DNA of 64,000 nt. Source: DAOSEK01 sp035363095. Lineage in GTDB: Archaea; Nanobdellota; Nanobdellia; Woesearchaeales; UBA119. Below the pieces are notes generated by a model. The model was not told the DNA's origin and did not search any database. It was given only the letters and a program-made list of their open reading frames with translations. Shown here piece by piece: positions 27,993 to 36,399 of the stretch. The stretch lies in contig DAOSEK010000002.1 in the NCBI GenBank assembly GCA_035363095.1, forward strand, positions 1 through 64,000. The letters are read 5' to 3'. Each line of letters starts with the position of its first letter. Position 1 is the first letter of the stretch. A program made the position numbers and the translations under genes.

Positions 27993-28676
27993 ATGGTGCA
28001 ATCAAATGATGAAAGGTTTGAGTCAAATGAGGATTACGTAATAATCCAAAAAAACGAAATAGATAGCCTAAAAAAACAGGTTGAAGAGCTAAGAGAAGTA
28101 GTGTCGGGTGGAAAGAAACTAGATTCAGTGCCTATATCTGATCTCAACGAATCAATCCTGAACCTAAACAATTCAATAAATCTCTTATTAGAACTATTTG
28201 AAGAAGCATCAGAAAAACTAAAAAGTGAAAAAGAAGAAATTCAAAGTGGTGACATCTCAACCCTTGGGTCAAAACTAGATATCATGATAGACCAAAATAA
28301 AGCAATCGCCAAAGGAATCTTATATCTTGTAAAATCAGACCAGCAGGAAAAAGAGGAACTAAAAAGAGAAAGAGAAGAACAAAAACAGCTAAGAGAAAAG
28401 CTTTTAGATGTACAAAAAAGCATTTCCTCCCAATCTTTTAACTCCTCTCAAGAACCTCAAAAGCCCCAAAACATCTCTCCAATGCGTTACTCTGCTCAAG
28501 CTTCACAACCCCAACCAACAATAGTTCAAAACCAATTCTTAGACGAGCTCAACCAACTGCACGACTCAAATAACATAAATCTTGAAAACTTAGAGCCCTC
28601 ACCTAATCAAATGAATGCTCAAACAAACAACACAAACGATCAATTGGTTCTAAAAAAAGGCTTTTTCAAAAGATAA
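27993..28676 (+). CDS. coiled-coil protein with Gln/Asn-rich tail
   Basis: 227 residues. Heptad-type helices occur at about 18-40 and 55-145 (LKKQVEELREVV, LREKLLDVQKSIS). The last 80 residues are Pro/Gln/Asn-rich and end KKGFFKR. There is no catalytic motif or membrane segment. GAGGTTGG precedes the ATG. It is followed after two bases by the lysine-rich gene, so the two are probably one operon and may interact. Function unknown. Confidence 0.65.
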   Translation: MVQSNDERFESNEDYVIIQKNEIDSLKKQVEELREVVSGGKKLDSVPISDLNESILNLNNSINLLLELFEEASEKLKSEKEEIQSGDISTLGSKLDIMIDQNKAIAKGILYLVKSDQQEKEELKREREEQKQLREKLLDVQKSISSQSFNSSQEPQKPQNISPMRYSAQASQPQPTIVQNQFLDELNQLHDSNNINLENLEPSPNQMNAQTNNTNDQLVLKKGFFKR

Positions 28677-28678
28677 AA

Positions 28679-29548
28679 ATGACCCAAAAAAAAGATTATC
28701 CCTTAAAATTTCTAAAGATAATTGCACAAATAATAAAACGCAGAAAAGAAAGTGGAATCTATTCAAGGGAATTAATCCAAAAAAAACTAGATGTATTGCC
28801 AAAACTCTCGAATAAAAAAAACAATCAATCAAATTCTAAACCATTAAAGGTTTCAAATATAACAATAGAAAAGAATAAACTCCCTAAAAAACAAAATAAA
28901 TACCTTCTAATCCCCCTGCCCAAAAAAGAAAATTCCTCTAAAACCACAAAAAAAAGAAAATCTCTAAACACCTTTAACACCCAAAAAAATATTCAAAAAT
29001 CAACTAAAAAATCCTCAAAAAAGCCTTTAATCAAAACAACAAAATCAAAAAACAATAACAAAAATAATAAGAATAAGAACTCCCAAAATATTGTAACCCT
29101 TGAGCCATATATCAATGCCCAACCAAAAAAGGTAACTCTTTCTCTTGATGGTGTTAAACAAGACTCTAATACAAACAAATCCGAGATCCCCATAAAATAC
29201 CCTTTAGAGAAAATAGTCCAAAACGAACTGGAGTCTCCCAATAAAAACTCCAAAACAAAAGTAAAATCCCAATCAAAAGCCAAGTCCCCATCAAAAGTCA
29301 AATACAAAAACCAAAAGAAAACAAAAACAAAAAAAATCAAATCTCTTAACTTGAAATCTCACACAAAACCAAATAAAAAAACCCTAAAAAAAAAATCAAA
29401 GTTGTCAAATAAGCAAGAATTGTTATCCAAAATAAAAACACTTGAGGATTGGATATCAAAAGTAAAAGGAACAGTAAACGATAAATCCCTAAAAAATCTT
29501 GAAGAAAAACTATCCTACCTCAAAAACAAAGTATCAAAAATAAAATAA
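28679..29548 (+). CDS. very lysine-rich disordered protein
   Basis: 289 residues; Lys, Ser and Asn make up most of the sequence, with many KK and SKSK/KTK stretches. A short folded-looking start (YPLKFLKIIAQIIKRRKESG..YSRELIQKKL) and a C-terminal coiled coil (ELLSKIKTLEDWISKVKG..LEEKLSYLKNKVSKIK) flank a long basic linker. The composition suggests binding to nucleic acid or an acidic partner. It starts two bases after the stop of the coiled-coil gene, so translation is probably coupled. Confidence 0.6.
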   Translation: MTQKKDYPLKFLKIIAQIIKRRKESGIYSRELIQKKLDVLPKLSNKKNNQSNSKPLKVSNITIEKNKLPKKQNKYLLIPLPKKENSSKTTKKRKSLNTFNTQKNIQKSTKKSSKKPLIKTTKSKNNNKNNKNKNSQNIVTLEPYINAQPKKVTLSLDGVKQDSNTNKSEIPIKYPLEKIVQNELESPNKNSKTKVKSQSKAKSPSKVKYKNQKKTKTKKIKSLNLKSHTKPNKKTLKKKSKLSNKQELLSKIKTLEDWISKVKGTVNDKSLKNLEEKLSYLKNKVSKIK

Positions 29549-29623
29549 AAAACCAAGATAACAGACAAACTCAAAGAATATAACAGCCAGCATAAATTAA
29601 ATTTTATTCTAATTTTTCTTATA

Positions 29624-29797
29624 ATTAAAAACCTCAAGCATAACTCTCACAAAGTATCTGTTGATATAGCAAAAAACAATTTGGCGTATAAATCGTCCTT
29701 TGTTATTTTCGCTCCAAAAGTCCGTCTGTTCTTACTAAAGATTTTAATATTAAAACCTTAAAAATCTAAGCATTCAAAACAAGTAAGGATTTCACAA
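29624..29797 (+). repeat. degenerate repeat A copy
   Basis: Starts ATTAAAAACCTCAAGCATAA, keeps CCGTCTGTTCTTACT near 29722 and the right end AAGGATTTCACAAAA. The middle is diverged. Confidence 0.5.
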
Positions 29798-29798
29798 A

Positions 29799-29927
29799 AA
29801 TGAAAAATCTCTGCATAAATACCCATGCCTCTTGCGAATAGCCAAGGTTAAACCTTATGTGAATCCCTCTCTTCAAACTTTATGCCTCAAGACAAAAGTA
29901 TGCGAATGAATGAGTATTTCACAAAAC
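29799..29927 (+). repeat. repeat A copy
   Basis: Follows the previous copy head to tail: ATGAAAAATCTCTGCATAA, AAGGTTAA, GTGAATCCCTCTCTTC, AAAAGTATGCGAATG and ATTTCAC ends are all recognisable. The tandem pair fills 29549-29954. Confidence 0.65.
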
Positions 29928-29954
29928 CAAATTAAACAATTTAAAAAAAATAAT

Positions 29955-30137
29955 TTATAAATCTCTAGAAAGCAAAGTGTTGCGATGATTCGCTTTAGCT
30001 CTAACACATGCCTTTAACACGATCTCTTGAACCAACAGATTTAGTGCTTCCTCAAAATCTTTTGAGACTGAGAAATCTTTCACAAGCTTGTGTATATTGC
30101 TCTTAACAATATAGTACGATTTATCCACTTCCTCCAT
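29955..30137 (-). CDS. histone-fold mini-protein (DUF1931/archaeal-histone-like)
   Basis: 60 residues from ATG 30137, which is preceded by GGAGGGG; the longer frame starts at a TTG inside that ribosome-binding site and is rejected. The order helix (KSNIHKLVKDF), V-S, long helix (DFEEALNLLVQEIVLKACVRA), then KANHRNTLLSRDL matches a histone fold, including the R-N-T-L..RD end that corresponds to GRKTI..DI of archaeal histones and the NgRkT..rDL of DUF1931 proteins. DUF1931 proteins usually carry two folds; here only one is present and it ends right after the RDL motif. It may bind DNA as a dimer. Confidence 0.6.
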   Translation of the reverse strand: MEEVDKSYYIVKSNIHKLVKDFSVSKDFEEALNLLVQEIVLKACVRAKANHRNTLLSRDL

Positions 30138-30152
30138 AAAAATCCCCTCCAA

Positions 30153-30622
30153 TACACATCTGTTTATATCATTCTTTATAAATATTGCCCCTGCTAAAAA
30201 GAAAAAACAGATCCAATGCCTATCCCTTAAAAAAATGAACCTTTATGAAAGATTTCTTTTTAACTTTTTAATAAATACTCTTATAGAATAAATACCAAAA
30301 TGCATTCAAATAAAGATTTGAAACTTATTTATACTAAAATCCTTATATTTCCACATATTTTAAAATATAAAAACATTAAAAAAAATTATCCCATTAATAA
30401 AATTCAATCTGATTCACACAAAATCCAAAAGTACTCCTCTCTTTAAGCTCCAAAAATAAAAAACCCTTCAAGCATATATGTTAAAAGATATCTTAACAAA
30501 ATAATTCAAAATTAATCGTTTAGCAAATCCATTTTTTCCTGCTTTCTCTCTTATTACTTTATTCTCCATCACACATCTCAAAAGATAAAAGTATGTGAAA
30601 TGATAAAATGATTTTAAATATC
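30153..30622. other. gene-free AT-rich stretch
   Basis: No open frame with a start signal was found. The last 60 bases (AAAAGTATGTGAAATGAT near 30585) resemble a decayed right end of repeat A. Confidence 0.35.
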
Positions 30623-31267
30623 TCAAATACGATTAAGATATCTAACTAGTGGTTCATATGCAATCCTTGTCCAATTATCCACTTTCTCTCCTTTACAAAT
30701 CATCTCTATATCAGATAAAGGTTTAAGTTCACCAACAACGCTTTCCCCATTCTTTGGCAACACAATCTCTTCATTAGTCAAAGCAACATAAAGCACTCCA
30801 AAATGAACCCTGCCCACATCATCAGAGTCATCATTAATATATCCAAGCACCTTAAAACTAAGCATTGATAAATCGCACTTAACCTCTTCTGAGATTTCCC
30901 TTTTAAGACTATAAGTTATTGGGTCTTCACACTCAGAATCAATCTTTTCAATATGCCCGCCAACCCCCACAGACCAATTGCCATACAATCTTGTTTCCCC
31001 ATAAGCTTCCTTTGAAGATGCCCTTTGATATGCATAAACCTTCTTAAGCTTAGGATTAACAATAATACAATAAGCAATGGGTTGTTTTAAAGTATAATCG
31101 TGCTCTGCATCCCCTCGTCTATCAAAAAAATAATACTCCAACACTTTAGTTATAAAATCCTCTCTTTCGCCCTCTAAAAACCCTTGAAAAATTTTCTGCT
31201 TATTATCACCAAATAGTTTATCTGTTTTAACAACCATAATCCTTTGTTCATCCTTATTTTCTGCCAT
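30623..31267 (-). CDS. Nudix hydrolase family protein
   Basis: 214 residues from the ATG at 31267, preferred over the upstream in-frame start because AAGGAAA lies just before it. The Nudix box is visible as GGHIEK followed by SLKREISEEV near residue 120-145, with the REXXEE core intact. The strand before it (GNWSVGVGGH) is typical. The N-terminal 80 residues are an additional helical domain. Nudix enzymes hydrolyse a nucleoside diphosphate linked to another group; the substrate cannot be assigned. It is divergent from the radical-SAM gene at 31504. Confidence 0.8.
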   Translation of the reverse strand: MAENKDEQRIMVVKTDKLFGDNKQKIFQGFLEGEREDFITKVLEYYFFDRRGDAEHDYTLKQPIAYCIIVNPKLKKVYAYQRASSKEAYGETRLYGNWSVGVGGHIEKIDSECEDPITYSLKREISEEVKCDLSMLSFKVLGYINDDSDDVGRVHFGVLYVALTNEEIVLPKNGESVVGELKPLSDIEMICKGEKVDNWTRIAYEPLVRYLNRI

Positions 31268-31503
31268 TTTTTCCTTATTCCTCCAAACAATCTTCAAAAT
31301 CTTATAAATACTATAATCTCGAAATAGTATTACCAATTACAAGTAAAAAAACCTTAAAAAAATCAGTTTAAATTAATTTATAGTTTTTATCTCATATATT
31401 ATAAAAAGTAGTAATATTATAAAAAGTACCATTAAAATCCCACTCAATCTTAAAGATGAAATATAAAACAAACTAGCCATAAATCCAAATACTGGAGAAA
31501 AAA

Positions 31504-32955
31504 ATGTCAGATATAATCCTAGTTTATCCAAAAGCAAGTTTCATGGAAAAAGCCATGAACAAATTCTATTTGCCCTTGTCATTTATATCTTGCTCAGTAT
31601 TTCTTTACAAAGAATACAAAATCAAAATAATTGACCAAAGACTATCAACTAATTGGAAAAAAGAGCTTTTAGAGGAGCTAAAATCCTCGCCTAAATGTGT
31701 TGGGCTTAGCACCTCAACAGGCGAACAAATTCTCAATGCCTTAAAGATATCACAACTTGTAAAAAAAAACTCAAAAGTCCCCATTATCTGGGGAGGCCCT
31801 CACCCAAGCATCCTCCCAAAACAAACCTTGGAAAATCAATACATTGATTACGTAATAGAAGGAGAAGGCGAAATATCTTTTTATGAATTTATAAAATTTC
31901 TTGATGGAAAATTAAGAATAGAAGAAGTTCATAACCTTTGGTATAAACAAGAAGGTAAAATAAAAAATAACCCTTGTGCAAAACTCTTGGACCTAAACAC
32001 CATTCCAATGCTTCCATACCATCTAGTGGAGATGTCTAATTACACACTTTCTTATGGAAACAAAAAAATGCTTATACTAGAAGGGTCAAGAGGTTGTCCA
32101 AATAGATGCAAATTTTGTTTTGTTAATAAAAGCACATCCCAAAGAGTTTGGAGAAGTATATCCCCTGAAAATCTTGTAAATCGAATCATCCATCTAAAAA
32201 ACAGATACAAAATAGATGGAGTAGAGCTTCAGGACTTAAGCTCTTTTGTAGATACAAATAGAATAAAAAAATTTGCGCAAATTTTAATAGAAAAAAATCT
32301 AAAACTATTCTGGAACACATGTGGAAGAATTGATGACTTACTAAAACTAGGATGCCAAGGGATAGATCTACTTGAAAAAAGTGGACTTAGAAGACTAAGT
32401 GTAGGCATTGAAAGTGGCTCTGAAGATATGATGAATATAATTGGAAAAAACCTCACATTACAACAAGTCTATAAAATATCAAAACTACTAAATAACCGAA
32501 AAATTGATCCATATTACTCATTCATAATAGGATTTCCCAACGAAACAAAACTACAAAGAGAGCAAACAAGAAAACTTATAATCTACTTACTAAACGAAAA
32601 CAAAAAAGCAAAAGTTTCTCTCTTGCACTGCTTTAGACCACTTCCGGGAAACGAATTATTTGAAGAATGCAAAAAACTTGGTCTTAAAGAGCCAAAAACC
32701 CTTTACGAATGGAGTAAATTCCACACAAACCAAATTAATTATCCTTGGCTATCAAAAAGTGCAAAAGAAGAAATCACAAAACTTAACTTTCTATCAATGT
32801 TTTTAGATAAAAAATATCTTGAAATCGATAAAAAATCAGTGCGACTTTTTGCTTATCTATATGGCCCAATAGCAAGATTTAGATTTAAACATAAATTCTT
32901 AAATTTCCTATTAGCATTAAAATTAAAAGAGCTATACTTCCTGCTCTTCAAATAA
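31504..32955 (+). CDS. B12-binding-type radical SAM protein
   Basis: 483 residues. The N-terminal 130 residues form a Rossmann-like cobalamin-binding type domain (IILVYPKAS, CVGLSTSTGEQI, VPIIWGGPHPSILP, YVIEGEGE). The radical SAM core starts with GCPNRCKFC near residue 200, followed by GIDLLEKSGLRRLSVGIESGSE and the motif SFIIGFPNET near 340. This resembles the BchE/class B radical SAM group that uses cobalamin for methyl transfer or ring chemistry. The lower-ligand histidine motif is absent, as in many of these. Substrate is unknown; lipid or cofactor modification is possible. Confidence 0.82.
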   Translation: MSDIILVYPKASFMEKAMNKFYLPLSFISCSVFLYKEYKIKIIDQRLSTNWKKELLEELKSSPKCVGLSTSTGEQILNALKISQLVKKNSKVPIIWGGPHPSILPKQTLENQYIDYVIEGEGEISFYEFIKFLDGKLRIEEVHNLWYKQEGKIKNNPCAKLLDLNTIPMLPYHLVEMSNYTLSYGNKKMLILEGSRGCPNRCKFCFVNKSTSQRVWRSISPENLVNRIIHLKNRYKIDGVELQDLSSFVDTNRIKKFAQILIEKNLKLFWNTCGRIDDLLKLGCQGIDLLEKSGLRRLSVGIESGSEDMMNIIGKNLTLQQVYKISKLLNNRKIDPYYSFIIGFPNETKLQREQTRKLIIYLLNENKKAKVSLLHCFRPLPGNELFEECKKLGLKEPKTLYEWSKFHTNQINYPWLSKSAKEEITKLNFLSMFLDKKYLEIDKKSVRLFAYLYGPIARFRFKHKFLNFLLALKLKELYFLLFK

Positions 32956-33105
32956 TTTATTCAAATAATCTTTCGTATCACACCTTTTTCTTTTCAATCA
33001 CACCTAATGTATCATTCCTATAAATCTAAAACAAAATCTTAAAAATCCCTCTCTGGAATTTAAAACCAATCGCCAAAAAAACCAATCTCTTTAAAAAAAA
33101 CAAAA

Positions 33106-33211
33106 TGAGCCTGCGGAGATTTGAACTCCGGACCACTGGTTATCCTAGGCATATTGTTTTGAAACGCTGCCATATAAGACCAGCGCTCCAACCAGGCTAA
33201 GCTACAGGCTC
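33106..33211 (-). tRNA. tRNA-Ile (TAT) with a 31-nt intron
   Basis: Read on the minus strand: acceptor GAGCCTG/CAGGCTC with discriminator A (33106), T arm CGGAG TTCAAAT CTCCG, anticodon stem CTGGT/ACCAG. Between them lies CTTATA, then an intron, then A38. The splice junctions form a perfect bulge-helix-bulge: exon CTTA (32-35) pairs with intron TAGG, and the intron helix GGCA/TGCC closes the other side. The spliced anticodon is TAT, which reads AUA as Ile. CCA is not encoded. Confidence 0.85.
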
Positions 33212-33220
33212 AAAAAAAAG

Positions 33221-33292
33221 TGCGTCGGCCGGGATTCGGACCCGGATAGACGGCTTGGAAGGCCGTAATCATAGCCATTAGATCACCGACGC
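33221..33292 (-). tRNA. tRNA-Gly (TCC)
   Basis: Acceptor GCGTCGG/CCGACGC with A73, anticodon stem ACGGC/GCCGT around CTTCCAA (anticodon TCC), T arm CCGGG TCCGAAT CCCGG. It is separated from tRNA-Ile by nine bases and likely shares its transcript. No CCA is encoded. Confidence 0.95.
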
Positions 33293-33428
33293 ATATTAGC
33301 AAGTGATTTATATTAAATTTATAAATTTAACGATTAAGAAAAAAAAATCTGTAATTATTCTAATTATTTCTAAAAAAGGATTTTATAACCTAATTTTTAT
33401 CTCATTTAATACATAGGAGGTTTTTAAC

Positions 33429-33602
33429 ATGGAAGAACTAAACGAATTCCCAGAAAAAAAGCTCAAAGAGCTTGCAAAAATGCCAATAGTTGAGAGTAAA
33501 ATCTCAAAAAGTAAAGATGGAAAATATCTGATACATAAAACCGTAATAACAGATATTAAACCAACAAACTACTATGGCAAGGTTTTAGAGTCAGTAGAAT
33601 AA
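33429..33602 (+). CDS. 57-residue soluble protein of unknown function
   Basis: ATG 33429 follows AGGAGG about nine bases upstream. The protein starts MEELNEFPEKKLKELAK and continues with a probable three-strand sheet (GKYLIHKTVITDIKPTNYYG). It is charged, with no cysteines or membrane segment. T-rich runs follow the stop from 33611. I do not recognise it, but the start signal and codon pattern support a real gene. Confidence 0.65.
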   Translation: MEELNEFPEKKLKELAKMPIVESKISKSKDGKYLIHKTVITDIKPTNYYGKVLESVE

Positions 33603-33610
33603 AGCCAACA

Positions 33611-33690
33611 TCTTTTTTTGTTTTTTTTAATCCATAACTAGCTTTATTGATTTTTTCTTTTTTTTCCTTTCTTTTTCTTTTTTTTATTCT
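33611..33690 (+). terminator. extended oligo-T tract
   Basis: Several T7-T8 runs follow the small gene within 80 bases and likely end its transcript. Confidence 0.45.
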
Positions 33691-33756
33691 ATTTTCTATT
33701 CAATAAAAAAATCCACGCAAATCCCACTCTTGACCTAACTAACCTCGAATAAAATA

Positions 33757-33901
33757 ATAAAAAACCTCAGCATAAATGTCTTAGGTATCTTTAGGATATT
33801 TGAAGTTAAACATTATGTGAGTCCTTCTTTTCTCAAGTTATTCTTTATTACATACCTCAAAAGACCAAAGTATGTGAATGAACTGGATTTCATGAAATCA
33901 A
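33757..33901 (+). repeat. repeat A copy
   Basis: ATAAAAAACCTCAGCATAA at the left, GAAGACCAAAG-like block near 33865, and CTGGATTTCATGAAATCA at the right. It carries about 20 extra bases (TTATTCTTTATTACATACC) also seen in the inverted copy at 6631-6845, so these two are a sub-lineage. Confidence 0.75.
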
Positions 33902-34028
33902 CAACCTTACCCTAACAGGTGAGATATGTTGGTAATATAAAAGCATGTGCTACGTTCAGTGAGGTTGTTGATTACAAAAAACGTACCGAGTCCTTGTGTT
34001 GAAACACGAGGTATGCTTTTCTATTAAT
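33896..34028 (-). repeat. repeat B copy (minus orientation)
   Basis: Reverse complement of B: it begins ATCAACAACCTTACCC, contains TTGGTAATATAAAAGCATG and GAGGTTGTTGATTACAAAAA, and ends GAGGTATGCTTTTCTATTAA. It shares ATCAACAACC with the end of the adjacent A copy, so A and B meet at this sequence as in the composites. These two repeats fill 33757-34028 of the gap before 34091. Confidence 0.82.
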
Positions 34029-34090
34029 CAAAAAATCTTAACTACCTTAAAATATCTCTAGGCAGAACTAATCAAAATACAAAAAGAAAA

Positions 34091-34528
34091 CTATTTCTGA
34101 CTTATAGTACATACATATAATGGCTCTCCTTGTTCATCATATATGAGCTTATCCTCAGAATCCAGTATTAAAATGCAGAAATCCTGATTCGTTTTAAGTT
34201 TCTCTTTTAAAAGTGAACCATCATTTATCCTTGCCTCAATAATTGCAGAAACATTTAGTCTGTCATCTAAAACAAGTCCAACCTCTTTAGAGAAAAACCT
34301 ACTAAAAAGCCTATCCCTTTGTTTATCAGGACCTTGGTTTAATATTACAGAAATCTCATAAAACAAAAATGCAAGTATAATCCCAACAATAAAAATCACC
34401 AAAAAATATGAATTAATCTTTTTATGTTCCTTCTCACTTGACTTAAAACTAGATTTATTATACTTAACATCATCAATAGAATCTCTCTTAACAAACCTAT
34501 CCTTTCCATCTTTCCTATTCTTTGACAT
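34091..34528 (-). CDS. single-pass membrane protein with extracytoplasmic domain
   Basis: 145 residues. A basic, Ser-rich N-terminus (1-38) is followed by one membrane helix (about 40-62, YFLVIFIVGIILAFLFYEISV) and a domain of about 80 residues (EVGLVLDDRLNVSAIIEARIND..DFCILILDSEDKLIYDEQGEP) with two cysteines. Positive charges before the helix predict the C-terminal domain outside. No family recognised. Confidence 0.6.
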   Translation of the reverse strand: MSKNRKDGKDRFVKRDSIDDVKYNKSSFKSSEKEHKKINSYFLVIFIVGIILAFLFYEISVILNQGPDKQRDRLFSRFFSKEVGLVLDDRLNVSAIIEARINDGSLLKEKLKTNQDFCILILDSEDKLIYDEQGEPLYVCTISQK

Positions 34529-34768
34529 TTTAAAGACCTTCCAATCCGTTAGATTAAATAAATTAACTCACAAGTCCAATCAACACACCACAAATAACTC
34601 ATCACTCATCTTAAGAGTTCTCAATTTAAATAATTTTCTAATTACGCTCTAATTTCTGAAAAATCCATTTCAATCTTCACACTAATTTCAATCTTTACCC
34701 TAGCATAATACTCTTTCTAAATCCTATAACCAAAATTTTTTTTCCATCCAAAACAATTTTCCAAAAGA

Positions 34769-34776
34769 TTTATAAA
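34769..34776 (+). promoter_or_regulatory. TATA box of the L1-L10-L12 operon
   Basis: CCAAAAG then TTTATAAA (BRE plus TATA) predicts a start near 34797-34800, leaving a leader of about 60 nt before the L1 ATG. Confidence 0.65.
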
Positions 34777-34805
34777 GCAAACAACTTTTCCCCTAACTAA
34801 TCCCG

Positions 34806-34842
34806 CTAGACTACTAGCCTTAAAAAAGATGGTAGGAGGGAG
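34806..34842 (+). promoter_or_regulatory. candidate L1-binding leader site
   Basis: The leader contains CTACTAGCC, an A-rich loop, then GATGGTAGGAGGGAGG. This resembles the L1-binding part of 23S rRNA (a GGTAGGAG/GGTGGGAG internal loop flanked by a short stem) which L1 mimics on its own mRNA in other archaea. CTAC and GTAG can pair. The identification rests on eye-matching only. Confidence 0.4.
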
Positions 34843-34857
34843 GAGGATTGATTTTTA

Positions 34858-35517
34858 ATGATAGATCAAAAGAATATTAACAATGCGATTAAAGAACTAA
34901 GAGCTAATTCTACAAAAGTTAAAAGGAATTTTGATGAGTCTGTTGAGGTTATAGTTAACCTTAAAAGCATAAACATAAAAAATCCTGAAGAGAAACTTGA
35001 TTACTTCTTTCAATTAAAGCACCCAGTAAAGAAGATGAAGGTATGTGCGCTAATAGGTCCAGAAATGACCGATGACGCAAAAAAAGTTTGTGATAGTGTA
35101 ATTGTTTCAAACGAATTTGATTCATATAAACAAGACAGCAAAAAAATCAAAAAGCTTGCAAAAGAGCATGACTTCTTCATAGCTCAAGCAAACATCATGC
35201 CTCAGATTGCAGCAGTATTTGGTAAGATTCTTGGAACAAGGGGCAAGATGCCAAATCCAAAAGCAGGATGTATCGTTCCACCTAAAGCAAACCTTGATCA
35301 ACTGATAATAAAGCTAAATCAAACAATAAGAGCTCAAACCAAAAACGACGCAACAATCCGAGCAATGGTAGGCAAAGTTAGCATGGATGATTCAACACTA
35401 TCAGATAACATCTATTCAATAATTGATCAAACCATACATCATATCCCTAACGAACTTAACAATCTCAAATCAATAATGATTAAGACTACAATGGGTAAAT
35501 CAATAAAAGTAATATAA
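34858..35517 (+). CDS. rpl1: ribosomal protein uL1
   Basis: 219 residues, normal archaeal length. Recognisable L1 features include FDESVEVIVNLKSINIKNPEE, FFIAQANIMPQIAAVFGKILGTRGKMPNPKAG (near 100-135) and the closing ATMGKSIKVI-type strand. L1 builds the mobile stalk at the E site and in archaea also represses its own operon. GGAGG lies about 14 bases before the ATG. First gene of the L1-L10-L12 operon; L10 follows after 16 bases. Confidence 0.96.
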   Translation: MIDQKNINNAIKELRANSTKVKRNFDESVEVIVNLKSINIKNPEEKLDYFFQLKHPVKKMKVCALIGPEMTDDAKKVCDSVIVSNEFDSYKQDSKKIKKLAKEHDFFIAQANIMPQIAAVFGKILGTRGKMPNPKAGCIVPPKANLDQLIIKLNQTIRAQTKNDATIRAMVGKVSMDDSTLSDNIYSIIDQTIHHIPNELNNLKSIMIKTTMGKSIKVI

Positions 35518-35533
35518 TCAAGGTGATTTAAAT

Positions 35534-36376
35534 ATGGCTCACGTTTCAGAAAAGAAAAAAGACATCGTATCAAAGATATCAGAAAAAATAGAGAAATCAA
35601 AGGTAGTTGGGATAGTTGACCTTGATAATCTTCCTGCTCCACAACTTCAACAAATGCGAAAGAATCTAAAAAATAGCGTTGAAATATTTGCCGCAAAAAA
35701 AAGGCTTATTAAAATAGCATTTGAAAAAGCAAAATCAAAAAAACCTGGAATTGAAGCCCTTGAAAGTAATCTTACTGGGATGAATGCCTTAATATTTACA
35801 AACGATAATCCTTTCAAACTTGCGAATACTCTAAGAAAAGGAAGGACTAGTGCTCCTGCAAAACCTGGCCAAGTTGCTCCCTCAGACATAACTGTTAAAG
35901 CTGGTGCAACCCCATTTGCCCCAGGGCCAATAATCGGAGAGCTTGGCTCATTTGGCATAAAAACTGGTGTAGAAGGTGGAAAAGTTGCCGTTAAGGAAGA
36001 TAAAGTCGTTGCAAAAGAAGGAGAAGTAATCTCTGCAAAACTTGCAGGTCTTTTAACTCGGCTTGGCATAACCCCCATGGAAATAGGACTAACAATACTA
36101 GGAGCATACGAAGATGCAATAATATTTGACAAGAAATTACTAGGCGTTGATCCTCAGGTGTATATTGACAATCTATTGCTTGAGGCAAAAAAAGCACATG
36201 CCCTAGCTTTAGAAATAGGATACGCTAGTAAAGACACAATATCTGCCCTTTTATCAAAAGCACAAAAAGGTGCAGTATCCATATCATTGTCAGCTGGAAT
36301 ATTTGTGCCAGACTTGATTGAAATGTTGTTAGCAAAAGCAAGCGCATCAGCGCAAGTGCTAGCAGCAAAGGTTTAA
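35534..36376 (+). CDS. rpl10: ribosomal protein uL10 (P0), short C-terminus
   Basis: 280 residues. The rRNA-binding domain (about 1-105), the P0 insertion domain (about 106-185, GATPFAPGPIIGELGSFGIKTGV) and the L12-binding helical spine (about 190-280) are present. The chain ends ..SASAQVLAAKV without the charged, GLFG-like tail that most archaeal P0 proteins carry. It anchors dimers of L12 on the stalk. AAGGTGATTT precedes the ATG; L12 follows after 23 bases. Confidence 0.94.
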   Translation: MAHVSEKKKDIVSKISEKIEKSKVVGIVDLDNLPAPQLQQMRKNLKNSVEIFAAKKRLIKIAFEKAKSKKPGIEALESNLTGMNALIFTNDNPFKLANTLRKGRTSAPAKPGQVAPSDITVKAGATPFAPGPIIGELGSFGIKTGVEGGKVAVKEDKVVAKEGEVISAKLAGLLTRLGITPMEIGLTILGAYEDAIIFDKKLLGVDPQVYIDNLLLEAKKAHALALEIGYASKDTISALLSKAQKGAVSISLSAGIFVPDLIEMLLAKASASAQVLAAKV

Positions 36377-36399
36377 TAATCCTACAAGGAGGGAATAAA

